Shown here one piece after another: positions 6,895 to 15,950 of a stretch of DNA of 41,662 bases (positions within the stretch are counted from its first letter, which is position 1; every line of letters begins with the position of its first letter). Both the position numbers and the translations under genes were made by a program. Origin of the DNA: Bacteroidota bacterium (GTDB taxonomy: Bacteria; Bacteroidota; Bacteroidia; Flavobacteriales; Flavobacteriaceae); contig JAKQJQ010000117.1 in the NCBI GenBank assembly GCA_029561105.1, positions 1 through 41,662 of the forward strand. Reading direction: 5' to 3'. The notes under the pieces were generated by a model. That model saw only the letters and a list, made by a program, of their open reading frames with translations, had not been told where the DNA came from and ran no database searches.

Positions 6895-8684
6895 ATTTTG
6901 TTTTTTGGAAAGTAAATAGAAAACTTGGCGCCCTCATTAGGCTTGGCCTTTACCTTAATGAACCCGTTGTGGTTGTCGGCTACCCTTTTGCAGATGGCCA
7001 AACCCAAACCCGTTCCCGAATATTTGGAATCGGTTTCCAGCCGTTGGAACAGGTAAAATATCTTAGCTGCATATTCTTGCTTGAAACCTATGCCGTTATC
7101 GGCTACAACCACCTTGTGGTAATCATCTTCGGTAACGGGTTTGCCGTTGTGCGTCTGGCGCGATGCAATCTTCTCGGTGCGGATGTGAATAATCGGCGGC
7201 ACTCCTTCCCTACTGTATTTTAGCGCGTTGGTGAGCAGATTGGTAAACAATTGCTCGAGCTGGAAACGGATACCGTCAACCTGTGGCAATTCACCTATGT
7301 GGATTTCTGCTTTTTTCTCGTCGATGGTGTTGGCCAAATCGTGTACAACCTGACGCGCGATATCATCCAGCCTGATGGGTTCAAAATCCTTATCCCCTTT
7401 TACCGTGCGCGAATAATTGAGCAGATCAATGAGCAAAGCCTGGGTACGGTTGGCGGCCAGCTTGATTTTGGAGAAATATTCGCGGCCTTGGTCAGACAGT
7501 TTTTGGGTTTCATTTTCCTCGAGCCTTGAAATAAACATCTGTATTTTGCGAAGCGGTTCCTGCAGGTCATGGCTCACAATGTTGTTGAACGACTCGAGCT
7601 CTTCGTTGATGGATTGAAGTTCGCGGTTGTTTTCCTCTAATTCCCGAGTGTTGAGGAACTGCTCGGTGATGTCATAGTTTACGCCAATCTTGACAGTCTG
7701 CCCGCGGCTGTTTTTGGTAAAATTACCCACCGCCATGATGTAGCGCATTTCACCCGAAGCCAACACATAACGGCACATTGCAGAAGTCGGCTCAAGGTTT
7801 TCGAGCGAATCGTTGTGTACTTTCATCATGCGCTCATAGTCATCGGGATGCAGGTATTTGCCCATCTCGGACACATCGGGTTTGGTTTTATCGGGGTCGA
7901 TGCCCATCAGTCGGTAAAAATTATCAGAGAAGGTGTAACTTTTGGTTTCGAGGTTGTATTTCCAGTATCCGAATCCAGCAATTTTCTCGGCGTTGTTGAA
8001 AGAATAATTTAGGAATTTGAGCTCGTCGTTGGCTCGCTTGAGTTGGTGGAGGTCTACTCTCATCTTATTGAACGACAGCAATAAAATCAACAGTGAAAGA
8101 ATGACCAGCAAAAACGCGGTCGCAGCCGAGCCCTGCAGTTCAAAATGGTGGTTGGAGTTGTGGTATTTTACCTTAATACGCTCACGATTGATGGTCTCAT
8201 AAACAAAAGCACGCATGTCATCAGTACACCTGCTGCTTTCCAGCAGTTTGGCATTGAGCTCGTTGAAATCGACTTTCTTAGCCTTGGCAATGGTAACGGT
8301 TTCGCGGAACAATTCAAACCGGTAATCGATAAGTTTTTTAAGGCTATCGATGTCTTTGGTTCGCAAAGCGTTGTTTGAAGCTAAATTATTTAAGTTTTTG
8401 AGGTTCAGCTCGATGCTTCCACGACTCAAAAAGCGATCTCGGATATAGTTCTCGTCTTTGGTGATGATGAAACTGCGCAGGTTGGTCTCGTAAATACTGA
8501 TAACAGAAAGTAGTTTCTCGAGTTCGAGCTGGGTTTCATTAGAATTAGAAATGATGGCTACCGACTTGTTGAGCTCCCGCATCTGTGTATAAAATACCGT
8601 AGCGAGATAACAAATCACCAATATGGCAATTCCCAAAGCAATTTTAAAAACTTGCGAATTCTTATACAGCTTCAGGAATTTCAT
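6891..8684 (-). CDS. CHASE3-like/PAS sensor histidine kinase
   Basis: 597 residues. A membrane span at about 14-33 is followed by a periplasmic helical region of about 150 residues that resembles CHASE3, then a second span at about 186-206. A PAS domain (about 225-345), a short coiled coil, HisKA with His372 in VSHDLQEPLRK, and HATPase (NLLTNALKYSR, GTGLGLAICK) complete it. The DLQEPLRK H-box is the bacteriophytochrome-type form common in Bacteroidota kinases that work with small stand-alone receivers. The receiver gene lies 11 bp upstream and the GNAT gene overlaps the stop codon, so the three are surely cotranscribed. Confidence 0.92.
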   Translation of the reverse strand: MKFLKLYKNSQVFKIALGIAILVICYLATVFYTQMRELNKSVAIISNSNETQLELEKLLSVISIYETNLRSFIITKDENYIRDRFLSRGSIELNLKNLNNLASNNALRTKDIDSLKKLIDYRFELFRETVTIAKAKKVDFNELNAKLLESSRCTDDMRAFVYETINRERIKVKYHNSNHHFELQGSAATAFLLVILSLLILLLSFNKMRVDLHQLKRANDELKFLNYSFNNAEKIAGFGYWKYNLETKSYTFSDNFYRLMGIDPDKTKPDVSEMGKYLHPDDYERMMKVHNDSLENLEPTSAMCRYVLASGEMRYIMAVGNFTKNSRGQTVKIGVNYDITEQFLNTRELEENNRELQSINEELESFNNIVSHDLQEPLRKIQMFISRLEENETQKLSDQGREYFSKIKLAANRTQALLIDLLNYSRTVKGDKDFEPIRLDDIARQVVHDLANTIDEKKAEIHIGELPQVDGIRFQLEQLFTNLLTNALKYSREGVPPIIHIRTEKIASRQTHNGKPVTEDDYHKVVVADNGIGFKQEYAAKIFYLFQRLETDSKYSGTGLGLAICKRVADNHNGFIKVKAKPNEGAKFSIYFPKNKI

Positions 8685-8695
8685 CCACGAGGGCT

Positions 8696-9148
8696 TTATA
8701 TGCTGAAGAAAAACGTTTCTTTATTGAGTCCTGACGAGTGGAATTGCCAATTCATGTGAACGACTTCCTTGATTACTTTTTTGAGTTCAGAAAAATCATT
8801 GGGCTTTTTGATGTAGATATTAGCTCCTTCAACAAACGTATTCTCGATGTCTTTTTCTGACGATGACGTAGAGTAAATGGCAATAGAAACATTTTTAAAA
8901 CGCTGGTCTGCACGGATTTCCTTGAGGCAATCCAAACCATTTTTGTACGGCATGTTTAAATCCAGGAAAAGGATGTGCGGTAACTTAGCGTCGGGATTGT
9001 GCATGTATTCCATCAGGTCTTTTCCGTCGTTAAAGAGCGTAAGCTGATTGGTCATCTTCAATTCGGCAATCGCTTCGCTGAAAAAGGTGCGGTCATCTTC
9101 ATCATCATCCGCCAGAAGAATTCTCAATGTACTTTCGTTTGTTAGCAT
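8696..9148 (-). CDS. Stand-alone response regulator, Rcp/CheY type
   Basis: 150 residues: a single receiver domain with no output domain. The acidic cluster DDDEDD (14-19), phospho-acceptor Asp63 in FLDLNMP, the switch Ser/Thr in IYSTSSS and Lys in IKKPNDF are all present. The long beta4-alpha4 region and overall form match the Rcp1-like receivers paired with phytochrome-type kinases. It would take phosphate from the kinase encoded just downstream. It lies 14 bp after the AraC-type gene, so regulator, receiver and kinase form one operon. A short hydrophobic tail (ETFFFSI) extends past the receiver. Confidence 0.92.
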   Translation of the reverse strand: MLTNESTLRILLADDDEDDRTFFSEAIAELKMTNQLTLFNDGKDLMEYMHNPDAKLPHILFLDLNMPYKNGLDCLKEIRADQRFKNVSIAIYSTSSSEKDIENTFVEGANIYIKKPNDFSELKKVIKEVVHMNWQFHSSGLNKETFFFSI

Positions 9149-9162
9149 AACTTAGGGTTAAA

Positions 9163-9720
9163 TTAGTTGTTGGTTAATTTTCTGCGTTTGTCTACGATTC
9201 TCTTGAACATAGACGGCGTTAGCCCGGTGACTTTCTTGAACTGGCTTGACAGGTAGGCCACGCTGCTGTAGTTTAGCTTGTATGAAATCTCGGTCAGCGT
9301 CAGTTCTTCTTCTATTATCAGCTTCTTGGCGCGCTCCACTTTTTGGATGATGATAAAATTCTCAATAGAAGTGTACGTGTTCTCAGAAAAGATATTGGCG
9401 AGGTGACCGTAACTAAAGTTGAGTTTATCCGAAAGGTAATGCGAAATGGTCGTGTTGGGCATCTTATCTTTCTCATACACCATCTCCACGATGGTATCCT
9501 TGATTTTCTGGATCAATTGCGCTTTCTGATTGTTGACGATGTTGATTGAATATCGACCCAACGACTGCTGCAACTCGGCAAACGTCTCGGCAGGAACTTC
9601 ATCACTAATCTCTATTTCGCCCAAATCCAGCAATTGGTATTTGATTTCGAGTCGCTCGAGTTGCTCTTGGAGAATGACACGACAAGCCGTAATTCCGTCG
9701 AAATTGATATAAAGCTTCAT
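9163..9720 (-). CDS. AraC family transcriptional regulator
   Basis: 185 residues. The C-terminal half (about 85-178) is a double helix-turn-helix of the HTH_18 type: LTEISYKLNYSSVAYLSSQF followed by KKVTGLTPSMFKR. The N-terminal part is short, lacks the cupin sugar-binding domain of classical AraC, and may be a small ACT-like or dimerising region. It leads the operon with the receiver, kinase and GNAT genes. Whether it controls this operon or acts downstream of the kinase is unknown. A pair of direct repeats upstream (9836-9869) could be its own binding site. Confidence 0.92.
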   Translation of the reverse strand: MKLYINFDGITACRVILQEQLERLEIKYQLLDLGEIEISDEVPAETFAELQQSLGRYSINIVNNQKAQLIQKIKDTIVEMVYEKDKMPNTTISHYLSDKLNFSYGHLANIFSENTYTSIENFIIIQKVERAKKLIIEEELTLTEISYKLNYSSVAYLSSQFKKVTGLTPSMFKRIVDKRRKLTNN

Positions 9721-9745
9721 AAATTGATTTTAACTAAGTTTTGCA

Positions 9746-9753
9746 TAAATATA
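9746..9753 (-). promoter_or_regulatory. Near-consensus -7 box for the AraC-led operon
   Basis: On the minus strand TATATTTA differs from TAnnTTTG only in the last base. Transcription would start about 18 bp before the ATG at 9720. Confidence 0.35.
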
Positions 9754-9835
9754 ATTGAAAAATTCTACACCACGCCAGTCACAAGTAAATTAAACGACGA
9801 AATACAGCCCTTTTTGTCTGCTTTATCCTAAAAAA

Positions 9836-9869
9836 AAGCCGATAAAACCTTGACTCTGAAGCCGATAAA
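9836..9869. repeat. Direct repeat AAGCCGATAAA x2, operator candidate
   Basis: AAGCCGATAAA occurs at 9836-9846 and 9859-9869, 23 bp apart, about two helical turns. TTTATC at 9822-9827 adds an inverted half-site facing the first copy. The repeats lie about 90-120 bp upstream of the AraC operon's -7 box and just past the 3' end of miaE. AraC-type proteins usually bind direct repeats with about 21-bp spacing, so this may be an autoregulatory site. Confidence 0.4.
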
Positions 9870-9891
9870 TTTTTCTTAAAATTTTTGGTGT

Positions 9892-10485
9892 CTACCCGTG
9901 AATGGTTTCGCTTTTACCGTACCTCGCGATGACAGACGCTTCGAACTCAAGCCATTCGCGCCAGCGTTGCTCAACATCAATCCCGTGCCCGTATTTCCTG
10001 GCATAGGAGATGAACGTAGTGTAATGCGCGGCTTCGCTTTCCATAAGGTCGCGGTAGAATACCGATAGTTCTGGATCGTTTATATTTTCAGAAAGCACCT
10101 TGAAACGCTCACAGCTCCTGGCTTCGATCATGGCCGAAAACAACAATCTTTCTACAAGCCCCGAAACCCGACTACCGGTGTTGCTGCGCTTCATATACTG
10201 CGCGAGTTCACCCACATATTCATCCTTGCGCTCACGACCCAGTTGGAGCCCGCGTTTTTTGATGATTTCATGCACCATGTCAAAATGCTCTATTTCTTCC
10301 TTGGCCAAGGCAAGCATATCGGTGACCAAATCAGGGAACTCCGAGTTGATCGTAATCAGCGTAATGGCATTCGACGCCGCCTTCTGCTCACACCACGCAT
10401 GGTCAGTAAGGATTTCAGAAATATTCTTTTCTACGATATTCACCCAACGCGGATCGGTAGGCAGTTTTAATCTAAGTATCGACAT
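9892..10485 (-). CDS. miaE: tRNA-(ms2io6A37) hydroxylase
   Basis: 197 residues. MiaE is a non-haem diiron monooxygenase that hydroxylates the isopentenyl group of ms2i6A at position 37 of tRNAs reading UNN codons. The ferritin-like four-helix fold is indicated by paired carboxylate motifs: EILTDHAWCEQKAAS, AKEEIEHFDMVH, MIEARSCERF and ESEAAHYTTF, which supply the Glu and His ligands. The opening LKLPTDPRWV is characteristic of the family. The frame stays open 62 codons further upstream, but ATG 10485 gives the normal length and lies downstream of an exact TAATTTTG box. Confidence 0.95.
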   Translation of the reverse strand: MSILRLKLPTDPRWVNIVEKNISEILTDHAWCEQKAASNAITLITINSEFPDLVTDMLALAKEEIEHFDMVHEIIKKRGLQLGRERKDEYVGELAQYMKRSNTGSRVSGLVERLLFSAMIEARSCERFKVLSENINDPELSVFYRDLMESEAAHYTTFISYARKYGHGIDVEQRWREWLEFEASVIARYGKSETIHG

Positions 10486-10508
10486 GATATGAGGTGCTAA
10501 AAGTGCCC

Positions 10509-10516
10509 CAAAATTA
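10509..10516 (-). promoter_or_regulatory. Bacteroidota -7 box for miaE
   Basis: On the minus strand TAATTTTG matches TAnnTTTG exactly, 23 bp before the miaE ATG. It lies between the stop of the TonB-dependent receptor gene and miaE, so miaE probably has its own promoter. Confidence 0.5.
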
Positions 10517-10537
10517 CAACAATAAATGGATTGGAAA

Positions 10538-12979
10538 TTAATTTTTGACCCGGTTTTTTTCGGCATCGGCACCCGTGGCCTGGTAATCCTTGGTTTGGAA
10601 CGCTTTACCAAAACTGTAAGTAAAAATAAGTGCCACGTTACGCGTGTCGGGCTTGTTGACCCAATTGGCATCGGTTAACCTGAGGTTGTTGATCGTACCC
10701 GTGTTGATGTTCGTATAAAAGAGATCATTACCGGTCAATTTGATACTTGCCTTGCCTTTCATGATTTTTTTCTGCACGGCAACACTCACATAACCGCGCG
10801 CACCCAGCGTAAACTGTGACGAAACGATATTGGTGTGGTAACTTCCCGCAAGTTCGGCCGACCAATCCTTAGGAAATTTAAAGCTGTTCGTGGCATTGAC
10901 AGACCAGAACGTTCCCGATGAGTTGAGCGTCTCGGTATACAGCGCGCTGTTGAACAGCATATGGGTTACCTCAGAATACAAATTGGTAGAAAGCCAGGCA
11001 GCAAAAGGGATATCGGCATTGACATTCAAACTGTAAAACTGACCTTTCCCAATGTTTCCAGGGCGGCTGTAATAAATCCCATCTCTGATTTCTATTGTTT
11101 CGGCGATGTCGTCCTTAGAGTAGCCATAGCTTGCGGTCGTCGAGAAATAGCTTTTGTAGCGGTACGAAAGCTCAATATTGTGCATAAAAGTTGGGCTCAG
11201 ATACGGATTTCCGGCATAAAAAGTAAACTTATCGAGCGGACTCACAAACGGGTTCAAATCCTCATAATACGGACGGTTGATGCGTTTTCCGTAAGAAGCC
11301 ACGAGTTGATTATTGCCAATCGAGTCGAGTTTGTACTGCACATAAAGCGTTGGAAACAGATTGGTGTAGCGTTTGGTGAACCGCGACGCGGCCTTAATCA
11401 TATTCCCCAATTGATTCCCTTTAGACTGGGTGTGTTCTACGCGCAAACCCGATTGAATATTCAACCTTTTAAAACCAACATTGAAATTTACATACGCCGC
11501 ATGAATGGTTTCATCATATTTGAAATGATTGCTCATGTCAAAATCGGGCGTTTGAATCCCGGCGATAACATCGCGGTAATCTGCAATGTTGTCGGTTTTA
11601 GAAATACTCATCTTATAGCCGGTCTCGAAAGCGCCATCATTCTTAAGCGGTAGCGCATAATCGGTCTTGAACGAATAAATATTGATGTCTGCGGGCAAAT
11701 AACCTACCGAGGCATCCTGGCTGCTTAAGATATTGTTGGGCTGGTACACGAAATTATTGAAAGTCTGGTCTGTAGTATTGCGGTAATTGAGGTAATCCAG
11801 ATCGGCGGTAAGCTTCTCCCCTTTTTCATTGAAATCGTGGCGGTAATTGAGGTTGACACCCAAATTCGAGAAATCGTCTTTTTCAATATTCCTGGCCACA
11901 ATCGTCGAGTCTACCACACCCAAAGGACTACTAAGCACACTGCTCACGTCCGAAGTCTTCTTCCCCGATTTGATGATGCCGTTCACGCCCACGCCAATCG
12001 TCGTCTTATCAGAGACGTAATAATCCATCCCTACTTTGGCGTTGCCCGTATGCACCCTTGTCAAGAGCAAGCTGTTCTGATCAAAATTGCTCTTGGTAGA
12101 CAAGTCTGGGTTTTTAAAACGTCGGTAAATGTAGAGTTCGTTGTTGGGCTGGGCATAGCCGTAGCCTACGTTTCCGTACCAACGCACCTTGTCATTGAGG
12201 TAATTCAAATTGAGTCCTTGTCGCGTAAAGGTTCGTTTGCCTTGCGACACACGCGATGTTGCACTACCGTTAAATCCTCTGGCTTTTGTTTTTTTGGTGA
12301 CGATGTTAATTACACCTGCGCTTCCGGCAGCATCGTATTTGGCCGGCGGATTGGTCATGAGCTCAATCTGATTGAGTGTACTCGCTGGCAAGGATTTGAG
12401 GTAAGCTTCTAGCTCGGCACCCGATAAATACGTAGGTTTGTCATCGATAAACACCGCAACACCCGATTTTCCCTTAAAGGTAATCGTACCGTTTTGATCT
12501 ACGATGATACCCGGAGATTTCTCGAGCACATCCATCGCGTCACCACCAGCCACCGAGAGCACCGCATCCACATTCACAACGGTCTTATCGATCTTGTGCT
12601 CCACCACCGGTTTCTTCTTCTGTACCGTTACCTCATTGAGTTTGTTGGCCGCAGCGTTCAGGTGGATAGCTGGAAACTGGATTTGCGCGCCCTCTGCCAC
12701 TTCAATCACTTCACCCAAAAAAGGTTCATAGGAATCGGCTTCTATACTGATTTGGTATCTTTCGGGTTGGAGTCGGTCAAATTCAAAACTACCATCGGCA
12801 TCAGCGATTTGCGTCTTTACCAGCGACAGATCTTTGGCTAAAAGCAGCGAGACAATTACGGTCTCACTGTTGCTCACCGGATATTGCAGTCTTCCGTTAA
12901 TTTTTGCAGTGTTTTGCGCGTAAAGCATGCCGTGAAAAAGGCACAGGAAGTAAATTGCCGTTTGGATTGATTTTGTCAT
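10538..12979 (-). CDS. TonB-dependent outer-membrane receptor, OMP_b-brl_3 type
   Basis: 813 residues. A signal peptide (about 1-21, ending MLYAQ) precedes a CarboxypepD_reg-like beta-sandwich (about 27-110). A plug domain follows with VVEHKIDKTVVNVD, SPGIIVDQNGTI, VFIDDKPTYLSG and the conserved ELMTNPPAKYDAAGSAGVINI. The remainder is a large outer-membrane beta-barrel of the PF14905 family, ending in aromatic-rich strands (ALIFTYSFGKAF). Such receptors import substrates across the outer membrane using TonB energy. The substrate is unknown, and there is no SusD partner beside it, which argues against a classical polysaccharide locus. The basic C-terminal tail (NRVKN) is a little longer than usual. 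Confidence 0.92.
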   Translation of the reverse strand: MTKSIQTAIYFLCLFHGMLYAQNTAKINGRLQYPVSNSETVIVSLLLAKDLSLVKTQIADADGSFEFDRLQPERYQISIEADSYEPFLGEVIEVAEGAQIQFPAIHLNAAANKLNEVTVQKKKPVVEHKIDKTVVNVDAVLSVAGGDAMDVLEKSPGIIVDQNGTITFKGKSGVAVFIDDKPTYLSGAELEAYLKSLPASTLNQIELMTNPPAKYDAAGSAGVINIVTKKTKARGFNGSATSRVSQGKRTFTRQGLNLNYLNDKVRWYGNVGYGYAQPNNELYIYRRFKNPDLSTKSNFDQNSLLLTRVHTGNAKVGMDYYVSDKTTIGVGVNGIIKSGKKTSDVSSVLSSPLGVVDSTIVARNIEKDDFSNLGVNLNYRHDFNEKGEKLTADLDYLNYRNTTDQTFNNFVYQPNNILSSQDASVGYLPADINIYSFKTDYALPLKNDGAFETGYKMSISKTDNIADYRDVIAGIQTPDFDMSNHFKYDETIHAAYVNFNVGFKRLNIQSGLRVEHTQSKGNQLGNMIKAASRFTKRYTNLFPTLYVQYKLDSIGNNQLVASYGKRINRPYYEDLNPFVSPLDKFTFYAGNPYLSPTFMHNIELSYRYKSYFSTTASYGYSKDDIAETIEIRDGIYYSRPGNIGKGQFYSLNVNADIPFAAWLSTNLYSEVTHMLFNSALYTETLNSSGTFWSVNATNSFKFPKDWSAELAGSYHTNIVSSQFTLGARGYVSVAVQKKIMKGKASIKLTGNDLFYTNINTGTINNLRLTDANWVNKPDTRNVALIFTYSFGKAFQTKDYQATGADAEKNRVKN

Positions 12980-13165
12980 TTGTTTGTTTTTGATTTTTTC
13001 CGTTGCGCTCCGAACAGTTTGGTGTACAACGGTTGATGATTGCTGCTAAGAATTGTCATTGGTCTGTTTATGCCCAATTTGTTACAGGTTCAGGTCGACT
13101 AATTCGTGATAGCAGCGAGGAGCGCTACAAAAATAAGGTTCAATTAACGCTTTATAACACGTATA

Positions 13166-13194
13166 AAAAAACCCGCCAATACTGCGGGTTTTTT
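13166..13194. terminator. Rho-independent terminator for glyA
   Basis: AAAAAACCCGC (13166-13176) pairs perfectly with GCGGGTTTTTT (13184-13194) around a 7-nt loop. It lies about 40 bp past the glyA stop on the minus strand. The U-tract works in either direction. Confidence 0.8.
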
Positions 13195-13234
13195 CATTAT
13201 TAATTTGGGTTGTTGGGCAACTCATCCGTTTTTG

Positions 13235-14509
13235 TTAAAAAACAAACATCGCTCTTTCGCCCATCATCTCATTGACTTCCTCGCCAACTTGCTCGATGAT
13301 TTCATCGTTAGTATGGTTCATCAACACGCGATCAATCATATCCACGATGGTTTCCATATCGCTCTCTACCAAACCGCGTGTCGTGATTGCCGGTGTCCCG
13401 ATTCTAATCCCCGAAGTCACAAATGGCGACTTGTCATCAAACGGAACCATATTTTTATTTACGGTGATTTCTGCCTTTACGAGTGCATTTTCGGCTTCTT
13501 TACCAGTGATATTTTTATTTCTCAAATCGATGAGCATCATGTGGTTGTCGGTTCCGCCAGAAATCAGGTTGTATCCGCGTTCCATGAACGCTTCGGCCAT
13601 TGCCTTGGCATTTTTCTGAACCTGCATCGAATAATGGAAAAATTCATCCGACAGGGCTTCTCCAAAAGCCACCGCTTTGGCAGCAATGATGTGCATGAGC
13701 GGGCCACCTTGGTTTCCTGGAAAAACGGCCATGTCCAGTAAGTTCGACATCATCTTCACTTCGCCTTTTGGTGTGGTCAATCCCCACGGATTCTCAAAAT
13801 CTTTGCCCATCAAAATCATACCGCCTCTTGGCCCACGCAATGTTTTGTGCGTAGTCGTGGTTACAATATGACAATGCGGAATCGGGTCGTTCAATAATCC
13901 TTTGGCAATCAATCCCGCCGGATGTGAAATATCGCCAAACAACAAAGCCCCTACGCTGTCGGCGATTTCGCGGAATCTTTTAAAATCCATGTCACGGCAA
14001 TAAGCCGACGCTCCAGCAACAATCATCTTTGGCATTTCGCGCGTAGCGATCTCCTGGATCTTGTCGTAATCAAATCGGCCGGTTTCTTTTTCAACGCCGT
14101 AAAAAACAGGCGTGTATAATTTTCCCGAGAAATTCACCGGCGAACCATGTGTAAGGTGACCGCCGTGCGAAAGGTCGAATCCAAGGATTTTGTCTCCGGG
14201 TTGCAAACAAGCAGCGTAAACTGCGGTATTGGCCTGTGAGCCCGAGTGCGGTTGTACATTGGCGTACTCGGCACCAAACAATGCCTTGGCGCGATCAATG
14301 GCGATTTGTTCTACAACATCCACCACTTCACAGCCACCGTAATACCTGCGTCCCGGATAACCCTCGGCGTATTTGTTGGTCAGGCACGAACCCGCAGCTT
14401 CCATCACCTGGTCACTTACGAAATTCTCCGAAGCGATAAGCTCCAAACCGTGAATCTGCCTGTCTTGTTCTTCTAAAATTAAATCGAATATTTGTTGGTC
14501 GTGTTGCAT
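13235..14509 (-). CDS. glyA: Serine hydroxymethyltransferase
   Basis: 424 residues, the normal bacterial length. GlyA converts serine and tetrahydrofolate to glycine and 5,10-methylene-tetrahydrofolate, the main source of one-carbon units. The PLP-binding Lys222 lies in [14 protein letters not shown]. Other family landmarks are [39 protein letters not shown] and [13 protein letters not shown]. Cytoplasmic homodimer or tetramer. It is transcribed away from the fumarylacetoacetase gene; the two share a 108-bp promoter region. Confidence 0.97.
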   Translation of the reverse strand: MQHDQQIFDLILEEQDRQIHGLELIASENFVSDQVMEAAGSCLTNKYAEGYPGRRYYGGCEVVDVVEQIAIDRAKALFGAEYANVQPHSGSQANTAVYAACLQPGDKILGFDLSHGGHLTHGSPVNFSGKLYTPVFYGVEKETGRFDYDKIQEIATREMPKMIVAGASAYCRDMDFKRFREIADSVGALLFGDISHPAGLIAKGLLNDPIPHCHIVTTTTHKTLRGPRGGMILMGKDFENPWGLTTPKGEVKMMSNLLDMAVFPGNQGGPLMHIIAAKAVAFGEALSDEFFHYSMQVQKNAKAMAEAFMERGYNLISGGTDNHMMLIDLRNKNITGKEAENALVKAEITVNKNMVPFDDKSPFVTSGIRIGTPAITTRGLVESDMETIVDMIDRVLMNHTNDEIIEQVGEEVNEMMGERAMFVF

Positions 14510-14533
14510 CTTTTTATTTTGTTAAAAACTGCT

Positions 14534-14541
14534 CAAAATTA
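14534..14541 (-). promoter_or_regulatory. Bacteroidota -7 box for glyA
   Basis: On the minus strand TAATTTTG matches the box exactly, 24 bp before the glyA ATG. Its upstream half overlaps the -33 region of the divergent fumarylacetoacetase promoter. Confidence 0.5.
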
Positions 14542-14550
14542 CGAAAATGG

Positions 14551-14581
14551 TTTGGTAAACTAACATATAATAATATATTTG
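14551..14581 (+). promoter_or_regulatory. Consensus Bacteroidota promoter for fumarylacetoacetase
   Basis: TTTG (14551-14554), a 19-bp spacer and TATATTTG (14574-14581) form the best promoter match in the window. The predicted start near 14588 gives a leader of about 30 nt. Confidence 0.7.
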
Positions 14582-14617
14582 GTACATGAATTTTCAACAA
14601 CCAATCAACACTAACAA

Positions 14618-15901
14618 ATGCCGATAACTGCCAATGATCCAGCGAGAAAATCCTGGATTGAAGTTCCCGCCGACAGCGATTTTCCGATACAAAACATCCC
14701 TTTCGGGGTTTTCCTAACCAAAGACGACGTGATTACCATTGGTACGCGCATCGGGAATTTTGCCATAGACCTCGGCGCCTTACAACAACTCAATTATTTT
14801 GAAGGCATAGAGCTCACCGATGATATGTTCATGCAGGATACGCTCAACGACTTCATTTCAGACGGCAAGAAAACCTGGCGGCTTGTGCGCAATCGTATCG
14901 CCGAACTTTTCGACGCTACAAACCCAGAACTGCGCGACAACAAAGACCACTGCGAAATTGTAGTCTTTAATATGGAGGACGTAGAAATGCAACTTCCCGT
15001 ACTCATTGGCGACTATACCGACTTTTATTCGAGCAAGGAACACGCCACCAACGTAGGCTCCATGTTCCGCGATCCGGCCAACGCGTTGCTTCCCAACTGG
15101 CTGCACATTCCTGTTGGTTACCACGGACGCAGCTCCTCGATTGTTCCGTCAGGAATCCCTGTCCACAGGCCAATGGGACAAACCGTTGCCGTTGGTGAGA
15201 ACACGCCTGTTTTTGGGCCATCGCGTGCCATCGACTTTGAGCTCGAAACTGCATTCATCACCACCGACGCCAACATCATGGGCGAAAACATCCCCGTACA
15301 CGAAGCCGAAGATTATATTTTTGGGATGGTGTTGCTCAACGACTGGAGTGCGCGCGACATCCAGAAATGGGAGTATGTTCCGCTCGGGCCATTTTTGGCC
15401 AAGAACTTCGCCTCGTCTATTTCACCGTGGATTGTGACTATGGATGCGCTAGAGCCCTTCCGTACCAAAGGTCCCAAACAAAATCCTGCGCCACTGCCCT
15501 ATTTGCAGCAGAAAGGCAAACACGCCTTCGATATCTGTTTAGAAGTTTCCATCCAACCCGAAAATTGTGAAGCAACCGTCGTATCAGAATCCAATTTCAA
15601 ATATATGTACTGGTCTATGAGCCAACAACTCGCGCACCATACCTCTAACGGCTGCCGCGTGAATTCGGGCGATATGATGGGTTCGGGGACCATTTCAGGG
15701 CCAACACCCAACAGTTTCGGGTCTATGCTTGAACTCACCTGGAACGGCAAGAATCCCATCGCAATGAAAGACGGCACAGACCGCAAATTCATCAACGACA
15801 ACGACACGGTCATTATGAAAGGCTGGTGTAAAAACAACGAAGTCCGTATTGGTTTTGGTGAAGTGAGCAGTAAATTGTTGCCGCCGTTTGTGAGAAAATA
15901 A
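14618..15901 (+). CDS. fahA: Fumarylacetoacetase
   Basis: 427 residues. It hydrolyses fumarylacetoacetate to fumarate and acetoacetate, the last step of tyrosine (homogentisate) breakdown. By alignment from memory to mouse FAH, the metal ligands are Asp135 (DYTDFY), Glu208 and Glu210 (IDFELETAF) and Asp242 (LNDWSARD), and the catalytic His is His142 (SSKEHATNVG). The N-terminal SH3-like FAA_hydrolase_N domain is present. No other tyrosine-catabolic genes (hmgA, hppD) lie nearby, so the pathway is dispersed. The neighbour glyA is divergent and not pathway-related. Confidence 0.97.
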   Translation: MPITANDPARKSWIEVPADSDFPIQNIPFGVFLTKDDVITIGTRIGNFAIDLGALQQLNYFEGIELTDDMFMQDTLNDFISDGKKTWRLVRNRIAELFDATNPELRDNKDHCEIVVFNMEDVEMQLPVLIGDYTDFYSSKEHATNVGSMFRDPANALLPNWLHIPVGYHGRSSSIVPSGIPVHRPMGQTVAVGENTPVFGPSRAIDFELETAFITTDANIMGENIPVHEAEDYIFGMVLLNDWSARDIQKWEYVPLGPFLAKNFASSISPWIVTMDALEPFRTKGPKQNPAPLPYLQQKGKHAFDICLEVSIQPENCEATVVSESNFKYMYWSMSQQLAHHTSNGCRVNSGDMMGSGTISGPTPNSFGSMLELTWNGKNPIAMKDGTDRKFINDNDTVIMKGWCKNNEVRIGFGEVSSKLLPPFVRK

Positions 15902-15921
15902 ATCCAATCCTACATTTAAAG

Positions 15922-15950
15922 AAACGCACTTCCTATGGAGTGCGTTTTTT
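15922..15950 (+). terminator. Rho-independent terminator after fumarylacetoacetase
   Basis: AAACGCACT (15922-15930) pairs with AGTGCGTTT (15939-15947) around an 8-nt loop, followed by a T-run. It lies 20 bp past the stop codon. Confidence 0.8.

Noticed and set aside
10961-12412. Long plus-strand frames inside the TonB-dependent receptor
   Set aside because: Antisense shadows of a clear 813-residue protein, without any domain.
13003-13203. 66-residue frame between the TonB-dependent receptor and glyA
   Set aside because: It runs through the glyA terminator hairpin and has no recognisable features.
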